A DNA stretch of 64,000 nucleotides from Arthrobacter beigongshangensis (GCF_016820585.1 NZ_JADHDX010000011.1:62001-126000); one strand, 5' to 3'. Shown: positions 18,058 through 26,936, counted from the first letter of the stretch. Notes: generated by a model not told the origin, from the sequence alone. A program made the numbers and translations.

Positions 18058-20016
18058 ATGGATTACTTTGATCGATTTGCCATACCTCATCCAAGTCCAG
18101 CGATTTACGCAGCCATGGTGGTCATTGGTCTTACTATGATTGCGATTCTTCTTGGCTTAACCTATTTTAAAAAATGGGGTTACTTATGGCGGGAGTGGTT
18201 GACGACAGTTGACCATAAAAAGATTGGGATTATGTATCTAATCGCCGCTCTGCTTATGCTATTCCGAGGTGGCGTAGACGCGCTTATGATGCGAGCGCAA
18301 ACGGCTGTACCTGAAAACATATTGCTAGATGCTCAGCATTATAATGAGGTTTTTACAACGCACGGGGTTGTTATGATTATCTTTATGGCAATGCCATTTA
18401 TCTATGCGCTGATGAACTTCGTAGTACCTTTACAAATTGGAGCGCGCGATGTAGCGTTTCCTCGCTTGAATGCACTTAGCTTCTGGTTGTTCTTTATGGG
18501 TGCGATGTTATTTAATATCTCATTCGTCGTCGGTGGTTCACCAGATGCTGGTTGGACATCGTATTTCCCGCTTGCAGGGAATGATTTTAGTCAATCTGTC
18601 GGAACCAACTATTATTTGCTATCGATTCAAATAGCCGGTATTGGTACGTTAATCTCTGGAATTAACTTCATGGCGACAATTTTTAAAATGAGAGCACCTG
18701 GCATGAAGCTGATGAAGATGCCAATGTTTACATGGACGGCTTTAATTACGAATGCCATTGTTGTTTTCGCATTCCCAGTCCTGACGGTTACGCTGTTATT
18801 GGGGACGATGGATCGGCTATTTGGTACCCATATCTTCTCGATGACGAATGGCGGAATGGATATGCTGTGGGCCAACCTGTTCTGGGTTTGGGGACATCCA
18901 GAGGTTTACATCCTCGTATTACCAGCGTTTGGTATTTATAGTGAGATTATTTCGACCTTCTCACGTCGTAACCTATATGGTTATACATCGATGGTCATTT
19001 CCATTGTAGTGATTTCGTTCTTCTCGTTCCTAGTTTGGACGCATCATTTCTTTACGATGGGGCAGGGACCACTAACGAATAGTATTTTCTCAATCACGAC
19101 AATGGCGATTGCGATTCCGACCGGGATCAAGATCTTTAACTGGTTGCTCACGATGCGAAAAGGAAGAATTGAATTTACGGTCCCGATGCTTTATTCGGTA
19201 GGTTTCATACCGATTTTCACAATTGGTGGGGTGACCGGGGTCATGCTTGGTATGGCTAGCGCTGACTATCAATATCATAATACGATGTTCCTAGTTGCGC
19301 ATTTCCATTACACGATTATTCCAGGTGTTGTTTTTGCGATGTTGGCGGGGCTGACATACTGGTGGCCAAAAATGTTCGGTTTCATGTTGAGTGAGAAAAT
19401 TGGCAAGTGGGCATTCTGGTTTATCGCGATTGGCTTTAATGTCACGTTCTTCCCAATGTTCTTTACTGGATTGGATGGGCAAGCACGTCGGATGTATACC
19501 TATTCGGAAGCAAGTGGCTACGGGGCACTGAATCTGCTATCCTTTGCTGGCGCAATTGTCCTAGCAATTGGTTTTGCAATCCTCGTTTACAATATTTATC
19601 ACAGTACACGCTATGCTTCACGTAATATTAGTTCAGATCCGTGGAATGCACGTACGCTAGAATGGGCAACACATAGCCCTGTTCCATCGTATAACTTCGC
19701 ACGCACACCACATGTGAACTCAATCGAAGCGTTCTGGGATCATAAGAAGAAAAAACAACCGTTATTTACAGGGGATATAGAGAAGATTCACATGCCGAAT
19801 AATAGTGGGATGCCGTTCATCATCAGTTGTATTTTCTTTGTTTGGGGCTTCTCATTTATCTTTAGTATGTGGATCCCGGCTATCATTACGACCATTGCGA
19901 TTTTTGCTTGTCTAGCGCATCGTTCATTTGAAAGGGATGACGGCTACTATATTTCAGTAAAAGAAGTTGAAGAAACAGAAAAGGACAGCGAGGTGTTAAC
20001 AGATGAAAATAGATAA
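18058..20016 (+). CDS. qoxB: Cytochrome aa3 quinol oxidase subunit I
   Basis: 652 residues with about 14-15 membrane helices, the length of QoxB. It carries [12 protein letters not shown], a low-spin haem ligand in [11 protein letters not shown], the Cu-B motif [15 protein letters not shown] with its His-Tyr pair, VWTHHFF for the other Cu-B histidines, and VAHFHYTI with the haem a and a3 ligands. It contains the binuclear oxygen-reducing centre. The SD is GGAG, 10 nt before ATG. Confidence 0.97.
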   Translation: MDYFDRFAIPHPSPAIYAAMVVIGLTMIAILLGLTYFKKWGYLWREWLTTVDHKKIGIMYLIAALLMLFRGGVDALMMRAQTAVPENILLDAQHYNEVFTTHGVVMIIFMAMPFIYALMNFVVPLQIGARDVAFPRLNALSFWLFFMGAMLFNISFVVGGSPDAGWTSYFPLAGNDFSQSVGTNYYLLSIQIAGIGTLISGINFMATIFKMRAPGMKLMKMPMFTWTALITNAIVVFAFPVLTVTLLLGTMDRLFGTHIFSMTNGGMDMLWANLFWVWGHPEVYILVLPAFGIYSEIISTFSRRNLYGYTSMVISIVVISFFSFLVWTHHFFTMGQGPLTNSIFSITTMAIAIPTGIKIFNWLLTMRKGRIEFTVPMLYSVGFIPIFTIGGVTGVMLGMASADYQYHNTMFLVAHFHYTIIPGVVFAMLAGLTYWWPKMFGFMLSEKIGKWAFWFIAIGFNVTFFPMFFTGLDGQARRMYTYSEASGYGALNLLSFAGAIVLAIGFAILVYNIYHSTRYASRNISSDPWNARTLEWATHSPVPSYNFARTPHVNSIEAFWDHKKKKQPLFTGDIEKIHMPNNSGMPFIISCIFFVWGFSFIFSMWIPAIITTIAIFACLAHRSFERDDGYYISVKEVEETEKDSEVLTDENR

Positions 20017-20599
20017 TTCACTTCCGCTTGAATATAAAACCGAACAAAATAAGTTGAATATTTTAGGCTTCTGGATTTTTATTGGCGCGGAAGTGATGCT
20101 ATTTGCAACACTTTTCGCAACGTATTTCACGCTGGAGCACCGTACGGCTAGCGGACCAACCGGGGCAGAGATTTTTGAAATTACGCCAGTGTTTATAGAG
20201 ACAATTTTGTTACTGACAAGTAGTTTTGTAATCGGTCTTGGTGTACATGCGATGCGTCTCGGTCGAAAGAATGCGATGATGACATTCTTTGCGATTACAT
20301 TGCTGCTAGGCTTGGCATTTCTCGGTGTGGAAATTTATGAGTTTACGCATTACGTTAATGTTGGAGCAGGGCTTCAGGTGAGTGCCTTTACAGGTATTCT
20401 TTTGACGACATTAGGGACACATGGAGCGCACGTAACACTCGGTCTGTTCTGGGGATTGTTCATCATCCTACAAGTGAAAAAACAAGGTTTGACGCCTAAA
20501 ACGGCTAATAAAGCCTTCATCTTTTCATTGTACTGGCATTTCTTAGATGTCGTCTGGATCTTTATTTTCAGCTTCATCTACTTGAAAGGAATGATGTAA
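20003..20599 (+). CDS. qoxC: Cytochrome aa3 quinol oxidase subunit III
   Basis: 198 residues, five membrane helices, with [21 protein letters not shown] and the conserved GLHVTLG-like segment [11 protein letters not shown]. It overlaps qoxB by 14 nt; AGGTG inside qoxB serves as SD. It is structural in the oxidase and follows the usual gene order. Confidence 0.96.
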   Translation: MKIDNSLPLEYKTEQNKLNILGFWIFIGAEVMLFATLFATYFTLEHRTASGPTGAEIFEITPVFIETILLLTSSFVIGLGVHAMRLGRKNAMMTFFAITLLLGLAFLGVEIYEFTHYVNVGAGLQVSAFTGILLTTLGTHGAHVTLGLFWGLFIILQVKKQGLTPKTANKAFIFSLYWHFLDVVWIFIFSFIYLKGMM

Positions 20600-20600
20600 T

Positions 20601-20882
20601 ATGAGCGAATTATTCCCGCGTAAACAGGTTATGGGTTTTGCGTTTTCAATGGTGTTAACGGCAGCTGCACTGACGGTCTATTTTCTAGATATGTCATTTG
20701 TGGTAGGGATGACGATTCTGTTAGTTACTGCATTCGTGCAAGCAGCAGTTCAACTTATCGTGTTCATGCATGCTGGCGAGACAGAAGACAAGGCTGCGAT
20801 ATATATGAACATCTACTATGGTGTTGCCATAGCGCTAGTCACTATCTTCGGTACACTACTGATTTTGGTTTGGGATATGTGA
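20601..20882 (+). CDS. qoxD: Cytochrome aa3 quinol oxidase subunit IV
   Basis: 93 residues with three membrane helices (VMGFAFSMVLTAAALTVYF, then MTILLVTAFVQAAVQLIVFMH). It starts 1 nt after qoxC and completes the operon. Subunit IV supports assembly of the oxidase. Confidence 0.95.
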   Translation: MSELFPRKQVMGFAFSMVLTAAALTVYFLDMSFVVGMTILLVTAFVQAAVQLIVFMHAGETEDKAAIYMNIYYGVAIALVTIFGTLLILVWDM

Positions 20883-20892
20883 TTAGATCAAT

Positions 20893-20926
20893 AAAAAAAG
20901 GAGTGCCATTTGGCGCTCCTTTTTTA
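20893..20926. terminator. Bidirectional terminator after qoxD
   Basis: AAAAAAGGAG pairs with CTCCTTTTTT, with an inner GCC/GGC. A/T runs on both sides serve qoxD and the convergent small gene. Confidence 0.9.
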
Positions 20927-21157
20927 TTGAATGACGCGTATTCCTTTGTCTCTTTTTTCTTGCATTTCTTCAGTTGCAACAAAGAATACCCCCATGAGGA
21001 AGATGAAAATAGCCCCCATAATTGTACCAATCCCGATACCTGTAATTGCGCTATAATCGCTAATAAAAAAACCATATAAAAAAATAGAAATTCCAACGAC
21101 GAGTATTGTTCCCCCAGTATACTTAACGATGTCTAGCATAGTTTGTTTAGATTCCAT
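20924..21157 (-). CDS. Small two-helix membrane protein
   Basis: ATG 21157 is preceded by AAGGGAGTG 8 nt upstream. The 77-residue product has two membrane helices (TILVVGISIFLYGFFI and GIGTIMGAIFIFLMGVFFV) and a charged C-terminus. I recognise no family. Its convergence with qoxD appears incidental. Confidence 0.72.
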   Translation of the reverse strand: MESKQTMLDIVKYTGGTILVVGISIFLYGFFISDYSAITGIGIGTIMGAIFIFLMGVFFVATEEMQEKRDKGIRVIQ

Positions 21158-21398
21158 TTCATTCACTCCCTTACTGCTATTATCAGGAATGTTCACAAAG
21201 TTGTCAAATTATATTTTGGAACTGGACTTCACTTAACTTTTAAATTTGACATTTCAACAAGGGTAAATGGATGTAATCAACTATCCTGTAACAACCCTAT
21301 CAAATATTGGCTTACTAACATGGAGTTCAGTATAATACAATTTAACTAGCTGAGTGACAAATATCTCCTAGTTTATTACTTTCCATAAAGGGGTCATT

Positions 21399-22067
21399 AT
21401 GAAAATACCAATCATATTTGAAGACAATCATTTGCTACTCGTTGAGAAACCAGTGAATATACCCGTGCAAGGAGATACGAGTGGAGATACGGATTTGCTG
21501 ACGCTATTAAAAGAAGATATAAAAATTCGTTATCAGAAGCCGGGCAATGTTTACTTGGGGCTTGTTCATCGCTTAGATCGTCCTGTAGGCGGGGTGATGG
21601 TGTTTGCCAAAACATCTAAGGCAGCTTCTCGATTATCGAATATACTTCGGAAAAGAGAGCTGGGGCGAACATATTTAGCTGTTGTTCGGGGAGTTCCACA
21701 GAAGAAAAAAGCAGTTTTAGAGCATTATCTTTTTAAAGACACAAAGAAGAATAAAGTGTCTACCGTTTCGGCAAACCATGTGAATGCTAAAAAAGCAGTA
21801 CTCGAATACGAAGTCATTAGCAGTACAGAACAATTAAGTCTTCTGTCTATTCGCCTCCATACCGGTCGCTCCCACCAAATTCGTGTTCAACTCTCCGCAA
21901 CTGGATACCCCCTCTATGGGGATCAAAAATATGGACAACAAGTCAATCGTCCTGGGCAACAAATTTCTTTATGGGCACATGAACTAGAATTTGTTCACCC
22001 AACGACAAAGGAAGTCATTGAAGTGCAATCGCAACCACCGAATGAATATCCGTGGAATTTATGGTGA
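21399..22067 (+). CDS. RluA-family RNA pseudouridine synthase
   Basis: 222 residues. The catalytic motif GLVHRLDRPVGGVMVFAKTS carries the active Asp (HRLDR). Further conserved segments are RTYLAVVRG and HTGRSHQIRVQL. There is no N-terminal S4 domain, and the protein is shorter than typical RluD, like the compact Firmicute paralogues. It isomerises uridine in rRNA or tRNA; the target position cannot be told. Confidence 0.92.
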   Translation: MKIPIIFEDNHLLLVEKPVNIPVQGDTSGDTDLLTLLKEDIKIRYQKPGNVYLGLVHRLDRPVGGVMVFAKTSKAASRLSNILRKRELGRTYLAVVRGVPQKKKAVLEHYLFKDTKKNKVSTVSANHVNAKKAVLEYEVISSTEQLSLLSIRLHTGRSHQIRVQLSATGYPLYGDQKYGQQVNRPGQQISLWAHELEFVHPTTKEVIEVQSQPPNEYPWNLW

Positions 22068-22124
22068 TTTTACGGTAAGCCCTAGTCCTGATTCGGTAGG
22101 GGACTCATTGAGTATGAATGAATA

Positions 22125-22168
22125 AAAAATCTCTAGTGCGTGTTAATACACATGCACTAGAGATTTTT
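22125..22168 (+). terminator. Intrinsic terminator
   Basis: A 15-bp stem from AAAAATCTCTAGTGC and GCACTAGAGATTTTT around GTGTTAATACACAT, itself partly self-complementary. It ends the pseudouridine synthase transcript. Confidence 0.93.
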
Positions 22169-22180
22169 GCTTGGAATTCT

Positions 22181-22378
22181 TTATGTTAATTTATCGATAC
22201 CAATTTTGAAAGTCAATTTATATTTACGCGTGTAAAATAACACAAGACTCTTTTCAAAAAAAGGTTTTTGGTTTTTCTTTTTCTTAGATAGGTAGTGATG
22301 TCCTAACTCATTTTGTCTTGCTTCTTGCTGTAAGTCAACAATCCGTTGCTTTATATAATCATGATTAATATTTAACAT
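22181..22378 (-). CDS. Small basic protein of unknown function
   Basis: ATG 22378 is preceded by AAGGAGA in a good position. The 65-residue product begins MLNINHDYIKQRIVDLQQEA, has a Lys-rich middle (GHHYLSKKKKNQK) and a basic C-terminus. I recognise no family. Its SD lies inside a perfect 14-bp palindrome. It is the last of several short minus-strand genes here. Confidence 0.6.
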   Translation of the reverse strand: MLNINHDYIKQRIVDLQQEARQNELGHHYLSKKKKNQKPFFEKSLVLFYTRKYKLTFKIGIDKLT

Positions 22379-22384
22379 TATTTT

Positions 22385-22398
22385 TCTCCTTAAGGAGA
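22385..22398. promoter_or_regulatory. Palindrome covering a ribosome binding site
   Basis: TCTCCTTAAGGAGA is a perfect palindrome holding the SD of the downstream minus-strand gene. In RNA it could pair within or between transcripts and mask that SD. Confidence 0.45.
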
Positions 22399-22413
22399 AG
22401 TCCAATTATATTG

Positions 22414-22536
22414 TTAAGGCGTGGCTAGCACTGTTTCTGTTAGCCGACTTCCACCTAAATAGTGTGTTGGCGACTCCGTTTTATTTTTATTTACTAATTT
22501 ACTAACCTTTTCAACATTCATTTTTGCAATCATCAT
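22414..22536 (-). CDS. 40-residue peptide gene
   Basis: ATG 22536 (with a second ATG next to it) has AAAGGAGG 8 nt upstream, as strong an SD as any in the window. The product starts MMIAKMNVEKVSKLVNKNK and ends SPTHYLGGSRLTETVLATP. No signal peptide or known family. It shares an HY[LF] motif with two neighbouring small products. It could be a peptide precursor or a regulatory protein; this is a guess. Confidence 0.55.
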   Translation of the reverse strand: MMIAKMNVEKVSKLVNKNKTESPTHYLGGSRLTETVLATP

Positions 22537-22623
22537 ATTGTTTTCCTCCTTTAATTTTTTGTTTTTTCAATCCAACTCATAGAATCACTTTTACCAATTG
22601 GGGATTTCCGTTCCCAATCGGCG

Positions 22624-22683
22624 CTATCCACTTTCGAGAGATTCCTTTTTTAATAACTTTCTTTGCTGTTTAATATTCATCAT
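22624..22683 (-). CDS. 19-residue frame with strong SD, possibly frameshifted
   Basis: ATG 22683 follows AAAAGGAGTG. The frame reads MMNIKQQRKLLKKESLESG and stops. The codon string TTA-AAA-AAG forms an A-AAA-AAG heptamer like the dnaX slippery site. Both alternative frames stay open well past the stop; one continues NLSKVDSADWERKSPIGKSD and more. This may be a longer small gene with an indel, or a recoded one. Confidence 0.35.
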   Translation of the reverse strand: MMNIKQQRKLLKKESLESG

Positions 22684-22758
22684 CACCAGCACTCCTTTTC
22701 TTATTATTTTTTACTATATGCAACACGCAATGCGTGAAAACATCAGGTCCCCTAAAAA

Positions 22759-22816
22759 ATCCGTGACATCCGCCGGTGGCTTTATCTGAATATCAGCAAA
22801 GCTGGATTCAGATAAA
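22759..22816. repeat. Dispersed repeat fragment with hairpin
   Basis: ATCCGTGACATCCGCCGGTGG is followed by an 11-bp stem, TTTATCTGAAT with ATTCAGATAAA, and an inner CAGC/GCTG. The first part matches, inverted, the right end of the element at 57091-57242 (18 of 21 bases). Confidence 0.55.
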
Positions 22817-22822
22817 AGCACA

Positions 22823-22858
22823 CAAAAAAGCACACGCTTCTTTACATAAGCGTGTGCT
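22823..22858 (-). terminator. Terminator of the 26-residue peptide gene
   Basis: AGCACACGCTT pairs with AAGCGTGTGCT. On the minus strand the stem is followed by six T. Confidence 0.85.
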
Positions 22859-22892
22859 CATAGGAAAAGAACGGCAGGACATGCCATTCCGA

Positions 22893-22973
22893 TTAATTAT
22901 TTTCAGAAAAATAATGAGCGGTTGGGCACGGAATTACTATACAATTACTTTTTGAAATTTTAAATGTAGTCAT
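22893..22973 (-). CDS. 26-residue cysteine-containing peptide gene
   Basis: ATG 22973 is preceded by GGAGGTG 6 nt upstream and by a TTGACA promoter, and followed by its own terminator, so it looks like a complete transcription unit. The product starts MTTFKISKSNCIVIPCPTAH and ends YFSENN, with Cys11 and Cys16. The NCIVIPCPT core could allow a disulfide or thioether ring, but no modifying enzyme is adjacent. Function unknown. Confidence 0.55.
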   Translation of the reverse strand: MTTFKISKSNCIVIPCPTAHYFSENN

Positions 22974-23014
22974 TTTCCGCACCTCCATTTCTAATTTGAA
23001 TATCTAACTACTTT

Positions 23015-23044
23015 AGGATATCATTACCTCTTTCTGAATGTCAA
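23015..23044 (-). promoter_or_regulatory. Promoter of the 26-residue peptide gene
   Basis: On the minus strand a perfect TTGACA (23044-23039), an 18-bp spacer and TATCCT (23020-23015). Confidence 0.55.
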
Positions 23045-23120
23045 CACTTTTCTAAAAATGATGTGCTGTTTAAAGTTATATGTTGCTGATTTACCGTACC
23101 TGCAAAAAAAATCTTGAATT

Positions 23121-23163
23121 TGTGATATACATCACAGAATAATTGTCTAACTAATCCTATACT
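23121..23163 (+). promoter_or_regulatory. Fnr box and class II Fnr-dependent promoter
   Basis: TGTGATATACATCACA (23121-23136) matches the Bacillus Fnr consensus TGTGA-N6-TCACA exactly. A TATACT -10 lies at 23158-23163. A start about 23170 would place the box centre at -41.5, the position used by Fnr-type activators. No good -35 is needed or seen. The leader to the first start codon is about 100 nt. Confidence 0.82.
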
Positions 23164-23268
23164 TATTTTATAAGCTGAACAGGAGAATACAGATTTATGT
23201 AGTTGAAGGTATTCTTAACTTCATCTTATAAACATAGAACACACAATACATTTTAGGAGGAATAGTTG

Positions 23269-23502
23269 ATGAGTGAATATACAGCAATAGTAAAGGTTCC
23301 AGAATATCCGCCGCATCTTAAGCATAAAACCATTTTTGAAACATTTAATAAGTTAAATCCATCTGAGACAATGTTGATTGTCAATGACCATGATCCGATT
23401 CCTTTGCGTTTTCAGTTCGATTCGATGCATGAAGGGAAATACACATGGGAATATATTGAACAAGGTCCTGATACATTCCAGGTGAAAATTGAAAAACTAT
23501 AA
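23269..23502 (+). CDS. DUF2249 domain protein
   Basis: ATG 23269 follows AGGAGG by 8 nt. The 77-residue product is a single DUF2249 (TusA-like fold): FETFNKLNPSETMLIVNDHDPIPLRFQF, then YTWEYIEQGPDTFQVKI. DUF2249 proteins accompany nitrite, nitric oxide and anaerobic respiration genes in many bacteria; the molecular function is unsettled. First gene behind the Fnr promoter. Confidence 0.88.
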   Translation: MSEYTAIVKVPEYPPHLKHKTIFETFNKLNPSETMLIVNDHDPIPLRFQFDSMHEGKYTWEYIEQGPDTFQVKIEKL

Positions 23503-23523
23503 CATGTCTGGAGTTGATTGGCG

Positions 23524-23850
23524 ATGGCAAAAGTTAACGTTATCGATGACAAGACACTGAAAATTGAACTGTCCTTAGAGGATGCTGTTTCAATGGTGCA
23601 GCAAGCTGCTGGTGAAGTAGATAAGTTTGCGAGTGAAATCATTACGATTTTCGAAAAAATGCCGACTTTCAACTTTACGCATTATTGTTTTTATGCGTTC
23701 GAGGATACAGCGAAATTATTCGAAAACGTACTAGGCATCGACCCTAAGCAGTACAAAACATTCTCTTTGGATGCGCCCGATGCATTCTTCTACTCACTGT
23801 ATGGTGGAATGGCAAGTTTATATGATGAAGCAAAAAAATCTGTATCTTAA
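23524..23850 (+). CDS. Conserved-looking protein of unknown function in the Fnr operon
   Basis: ATG 23524 lies about 10 nt after GGAG; a TTG at 23518 is less likely. The 108-residue product is soluble and acidic: VIDDKTLKIELSLEDAVSMV at the start, KMPTFNFTHYCFYAFEDTA in the middle, DAPDAFFYSLYGGMASLYDEA near the end. I cannot place it in a family. Co-transcription with DUF2249 genes implies an anaerobic or nitrogen-oxide role. Confidence 0.7.
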   Translation: MAKVNVIDDKTLKIELSLEDAVSMVQQAAGEVDKFASEIITIFEKMPTFNFTHYCFYAFEDTAKLFENVLGIDPKQYKTFSLDAPDAFFYSLYGGMASLYDEAKKSVS

Positions 23851-23880
23851 GTGACTACTATTTGTAGGAGATGATTCATT

Positions 23881-24432
23881 GTGAATCAGCAAACGACGAA
23901 AATTGTAGAATTAGATGTGCGTCCTCACTTGAACAAAAAGCTGGAGCCTTTCCAGCTAATTATGGATACGGTGATGGAAATAGAGGCGGGAGATATTTTC
24001 GTACTCCACGCAACGTTCAAACCGACGCCATTATTAGGTGTGTTAAAGATGAAGGGCTTTGTGAATAAGGTTGAACGCAAAAAAAAAGACCATTGGGTTG
24101 TTTCTTTTGTCAATAAAAAATACAAACATCTATTGGATATAGAGGACTCTTCAACAGAGGACGAGCTGGTTTCTACAGCTCAGTCTTCTGGTGAAGAGAC
24201 GATTGCTCGAGAACCAAAAACGATTACACTCGATAATCGTGGATTAGAGCCTCCCCAACCAATGATGCGAACATTAGCTGCTTTAGACCGCAGTCATCCG
24301 GGGGATCAGGTGAATATTCACAATGATCGAGTGCCCGTTTTTTTGATTGAGGAACTGAATCGCCTCGGCTGTCCCTTCACCGTGGATGAGCAGTCAGACG
24401 GTTCGGCAAAAGTCACGATCCACAAGGTGTAA
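23881..24432 (+). CDS. Tandem DUF2249 protein
   Basis: GTG start, 10 nt after TAGGAG. The 183 residues hold two TusA-like DUF2249 units: about 7-75 (ELDVRPHLNKKLEPFQLIMD) and about 113-182 (LDNRGLEPPQPMMRTLAALD), joined by an acidic Ser/Glu-rich linker. The second unit includes a single cysteine (NRLGCPF). The third gene of the Fnr operon; function unknown beyond the domain. Confidence 0.83.
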   Translation: MNQQTTKIVELDVRPHLNKKLEPFQLIMDTVMEIEAGDIFVLHATFKPTPLLGVLKMKGFVNKVERKKKDHWVVSFVNKKYKHLLDIEDSSTEDELVSTAQSSGEETIAREPKTITLDNRGLEPPQPMMRTLAALDRSHPGDQVNIHNDRVPVFLIEELNRLGCPFTVDEQSDGSAKVTIHKV

Positions 24433-24445
24433 GGGGGAGAAGACT

Positions 24446-25678
24446 ATGTTTCGTCTCCCATTTTTCTTTATCATTACGGGGATGATTGGTTTCTTTTTGT
24501 TTCAGGGGGCATCTATCCTAACGCTGTTCGAATGGCTTCAACATGATTTGCGAGGGCCAAGTGGTTGGTTTTATACGCATCTGTTTATTCTTGGATGGGC
24601 TACGATGTTGGCGATGGGAGCCGTGTACCAGCTTATCAATGTTATTTTACAGTCAACTATATATAGTCAAAGACTTGGCTATGCACACTACTTATTTTTC
24701 ACAATTGGGCTTACTGGCCTATTGTATGGTTTTGTATCGTTTCAGACGATGTACATTGCTGGATTTGCAACGCTTGCTTTTATAGGAATACTTCTTTTTT
24801 CGATTAATATCGGTATCACTTTATGGCGAGCCCGCAAGTGGGATGCCATTACGATTAGTGCAGCTTGTGCAGTTTTATATTTAGTCCTAACAAGTCTTAT
24901 CGGTATGTGGATGGGTATTAATTTCTACACAGGAAATCGATCAAACCTGCATGAAAATTTATTGAAAGCCCATATTTGGCTCGGGACGCTCGGTTGGTTC
25001 GGTATGCTCATTACCGGTTTCAGTTATAAAATGCTACCGATGTTTTATTTGGCTCACCATTACCCAACTCGGTTGCAATGGGCGACTTTGATTACTTGGA
25101 ATAGTGCAGTCGTATTTGGTGCACTGTCTTTCTTGTTAGGTGGAGGTTTTTGGACAACTTGGTTGGCGCTACTCATTGTAACGCTTGCCCTCGTTTTCTA
25201 TAATTTCCATCTACTGCAAATTAAAAAACACCGTGTGAAGCCAAATCCAGGTCATGGTATTCGCTGGTCGGTTTATGCTGCTCAGTTTCTCTTGCTTTTT
25301 GTAGGTGTACTGCTGATTTACGCACTTGTGTTTCCGGCGCAACTGTTGCAACCCAAAATGGTGCTTTTAGTAGGATGGGTTTATCTTGGTGGTTGGGTAT
25401 CGTTTACAATCCTTTGCTACGTGTCGAAAATTATTCCATTTTTGTGGTGGACACATAAGTTTGGCAAGCTGGCAGGGAGACCGGGAACTCCATTAATGGC
25501 TGATTTATTGGATGATAAAAAAGTACGTATTGGCGTCATCGCTATCGCACTCTGTTTGCTCGTGCTATTCACCGCTATTTTCGTGGATAACGCAATGCTT
25601 ACTGTCATCGGTGGGCTGGCTTTCTCGATTTCATCGGTTCTGTACATGATCTTAATTGGCCGTGTGTTTAGACGATAA
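24446..25678 (+). CDS. NnrS / haem-copper-subunit-I-like membrane protein
   Basis: ATG 24446 follows GGGGGAG by 6 nt. The 410-residue protein has about 12 membrane helices. Conserved-type histidines lie in YTHLFILGWATMLAMGAVY and LLKAHIWLGTLGWFGMLITG, with FYLAHHYP following, reminiscent of haem-ligating helices of NnrS and oxidase subunit I relatives. NnrS-like proteins help cells cope with nitric oxide. Placement in an Fnr-controlled operon supports a role in nitrogen-oxide metabolism, but the exact family is uncertain. Confidence 0.65.
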   Translation: MFRLPFFFIITGMIGFFLFQGASILTLFEWLQHDLRGPSGWFYTHLFILGWATMLAMGAVYQLINVILQSTIYSQRLGYAHYLFFTIGLTGLLYGFVSFQTMYIAGFATLAFIGILLFSINIGITLWRARKWDAITISAACAVLYLVLTSLIGMWMGINFYTGNRSNLHENLLKAHIWLGTLGWFGMLITGFSYKMLPMFYLAHHYPTRLQWATLITWNSAVVFGALSFLLGGGFWTTWLALLIVTLALVFYNFHLLQIKKHRVKPNPGHGIRWSVYAAQFLLLFVGVLLIYALVFPAQLLQPKMVLLVGWVYLGGWVSFTILCYVSKIIPFLWWTHKFGKLAGRPGTPLMADLLDDKKVRIGVIAIALCLLVLFTAIFVDNAMLTVIGGLAFSISSVLYMILIGRVFRR

Positions 25679-25701
25679 AAAACGAAGAAGGAATGAGCGA
25701 A

Positions 25702-26001
25702 ATGGATATGATTGAACGCATTCGTGAATTACTCAAGCTTGTTTATGACCCCGAACTAGGGATTAGTATTGTCGATTTAGGCTTGGTCTATGATATTCAA
25801 TATGAGGCCAACAAAGTGTATGTCAAAATGACGTTAACGACTCCTGGATGTCCGATGCACGACATGATTACAGGGGGTGTTGACTTCATATTGAAGGATC
25901 GCCTTGAGATTACCGATGTAGAGGTCGATGTTGTATGGGAGCCAAAGTGGTCGCCAGATATGATTTCTGATGAAGGCAAGCAAGTGTTGAATTACTTTTA
26001 A
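25702..26001 (+). CDS. DUF59/MIP18-family iron-sulfur assembly factor
   Basis: ATG 25702 is 10 nt after AAGG; ATG 25693 is too close to it. The 99-residue product has the family pattern VYDPELGISIVDLGLVYDI and TTPGCPMHDMI with the conserved cysteine. Members (SufT, PaaD, MIP18) help load Fe-S clusters into target proteins. In this operon it may serve Fe-S enzymes made without oxygen, possibly the U32 proteins next to it (inference). Confidence 0.9.
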   Translation: MDMIERIRELLKLVYDPELGISIVDLGLVYDIQYEANKVYVKMTLTTPGCPMHDMITGGVDFILKDRLEITDVEVDVVWEPKWSPDMISDEGKQVLNYF

Positions 26002-26024
26002 TTTTAAAAAGGAAGTGTGAATCA

Positions 26025-26936
26025 ATGATTGAGCTAATTGCAACAGCTGAATCAGTAGAGCAAGGGAAGTTACTAATCGGCATAGGTGTCGATACGTTGT
26101 ACATAGGAGAAGATGAATTCGGTTTGCGTTTACCGGGTTCTTTTTCACGTGATGAAATTGAGGAAATAACCTCTTTTGCCCATCAACATCATAAGCGGGT
26201 ATGTGTTGCGGTGAATGCTTTAATGCATAATGATCGGATTGAGAAAATCGTTCCGTATTTAACATTTTTGCAGTCGATTGGTGTGGACGCCATCACGGTT
26301 GGTGATCCGGGAGTTATTCATCTCATGAAAAAGCATTCCATAGAGCTTCCTTTCATCTATGATGCCCAAACGATGGTGACAAGTGCAAGGCAAGTGAATT
26401 TTTGGGCGAAGCGTGGGGCGATAGGTGCTGTTCTAGCAAGAGAGCTACCTTATGCAGAGTTACAAGCGATTCGGCAGCAAGTAACTGTACCTGTTGAAGT
26501 GCTCGTTTATGGAGCAACGTGTATTCAGCAGTCGAAACGCCCATTAGTAGAAAACTATTTCAATTTTACGAATCAGGATAATGTAAAGCAGCCGCTTTTT
26601 ATTTCTGAACCTAAAAAAGAGGAAACGCATTACTCCATTTATGAGGATTGTAACGGCACACATATTTTTGCAACGAATGATGTGAATTTATTGCCACAGT
26701 TAGATAAATTGGTTGCGGCGGGTTTAACGCAGTGGAAGCTGGATGGTATTTTTACAAAAGGACAATCATTTGTGGATATTGCCGGTTTGTTTGTAGAAGC
26801 GAGACGGACATTTTTGGAGAGATGTTGGACGGAGGGTGTGCAGGAGCAGTTGAATAGTCGGTTACTTGCATTACATCCAGCGGAAAGATCAGTAGATGAG
26901 GGATTCTTTTTGAAGGATCCGAGCGATGTCAAATAA
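26025..26936 (+). CDS. U32-family protein, TrhP1/YrrN-like
   Basis: 303 residues, close to B. subtilis YrrN. It has the U32 barrel start (GVDTLYIGEDEFGLRLPGSF) and VLVYGATCIQQSKRPL with a conserved cysteine, but fewer cysteines than its neighbour. B. subtilis YrrN and YrrO are reported, as I recall, as TrhP1/TrhP2, which install 5-hydroxyuridine at tRNA position 34 using prephenate as donor. It follows DUF59 by 24 nt, so it is probably in the Fnr operon. Earlier databases call the family peptidase U32. Confidence 0.85.
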   Translation: MIELIATAESVEQGKLLIGIGVDTLYIGEDEFGLRLPGSFSRDEIEEITSFAHQHHKRVCVAVNALMHNDRIEKIVPYLTFLQSIGVDAITVGDPGVIHLMKKHSIELPFIYDAQTMVTSARQVNFWAKRGAIGAVLARELPYAELQAIRQQVTVPVEVLVYGATCIQQSKRPLVENYFNFTNQDNVKQPLFISEPKKEETHYSIYEDCNGTHIFATNDVNLLPQLDKLVAAGLTQWKLDGIFTKGQSFVDIAGLFVEARRTFLERCWTEGVQEQLNSRLLALHPAERSVDEGFFLKDPSDVK

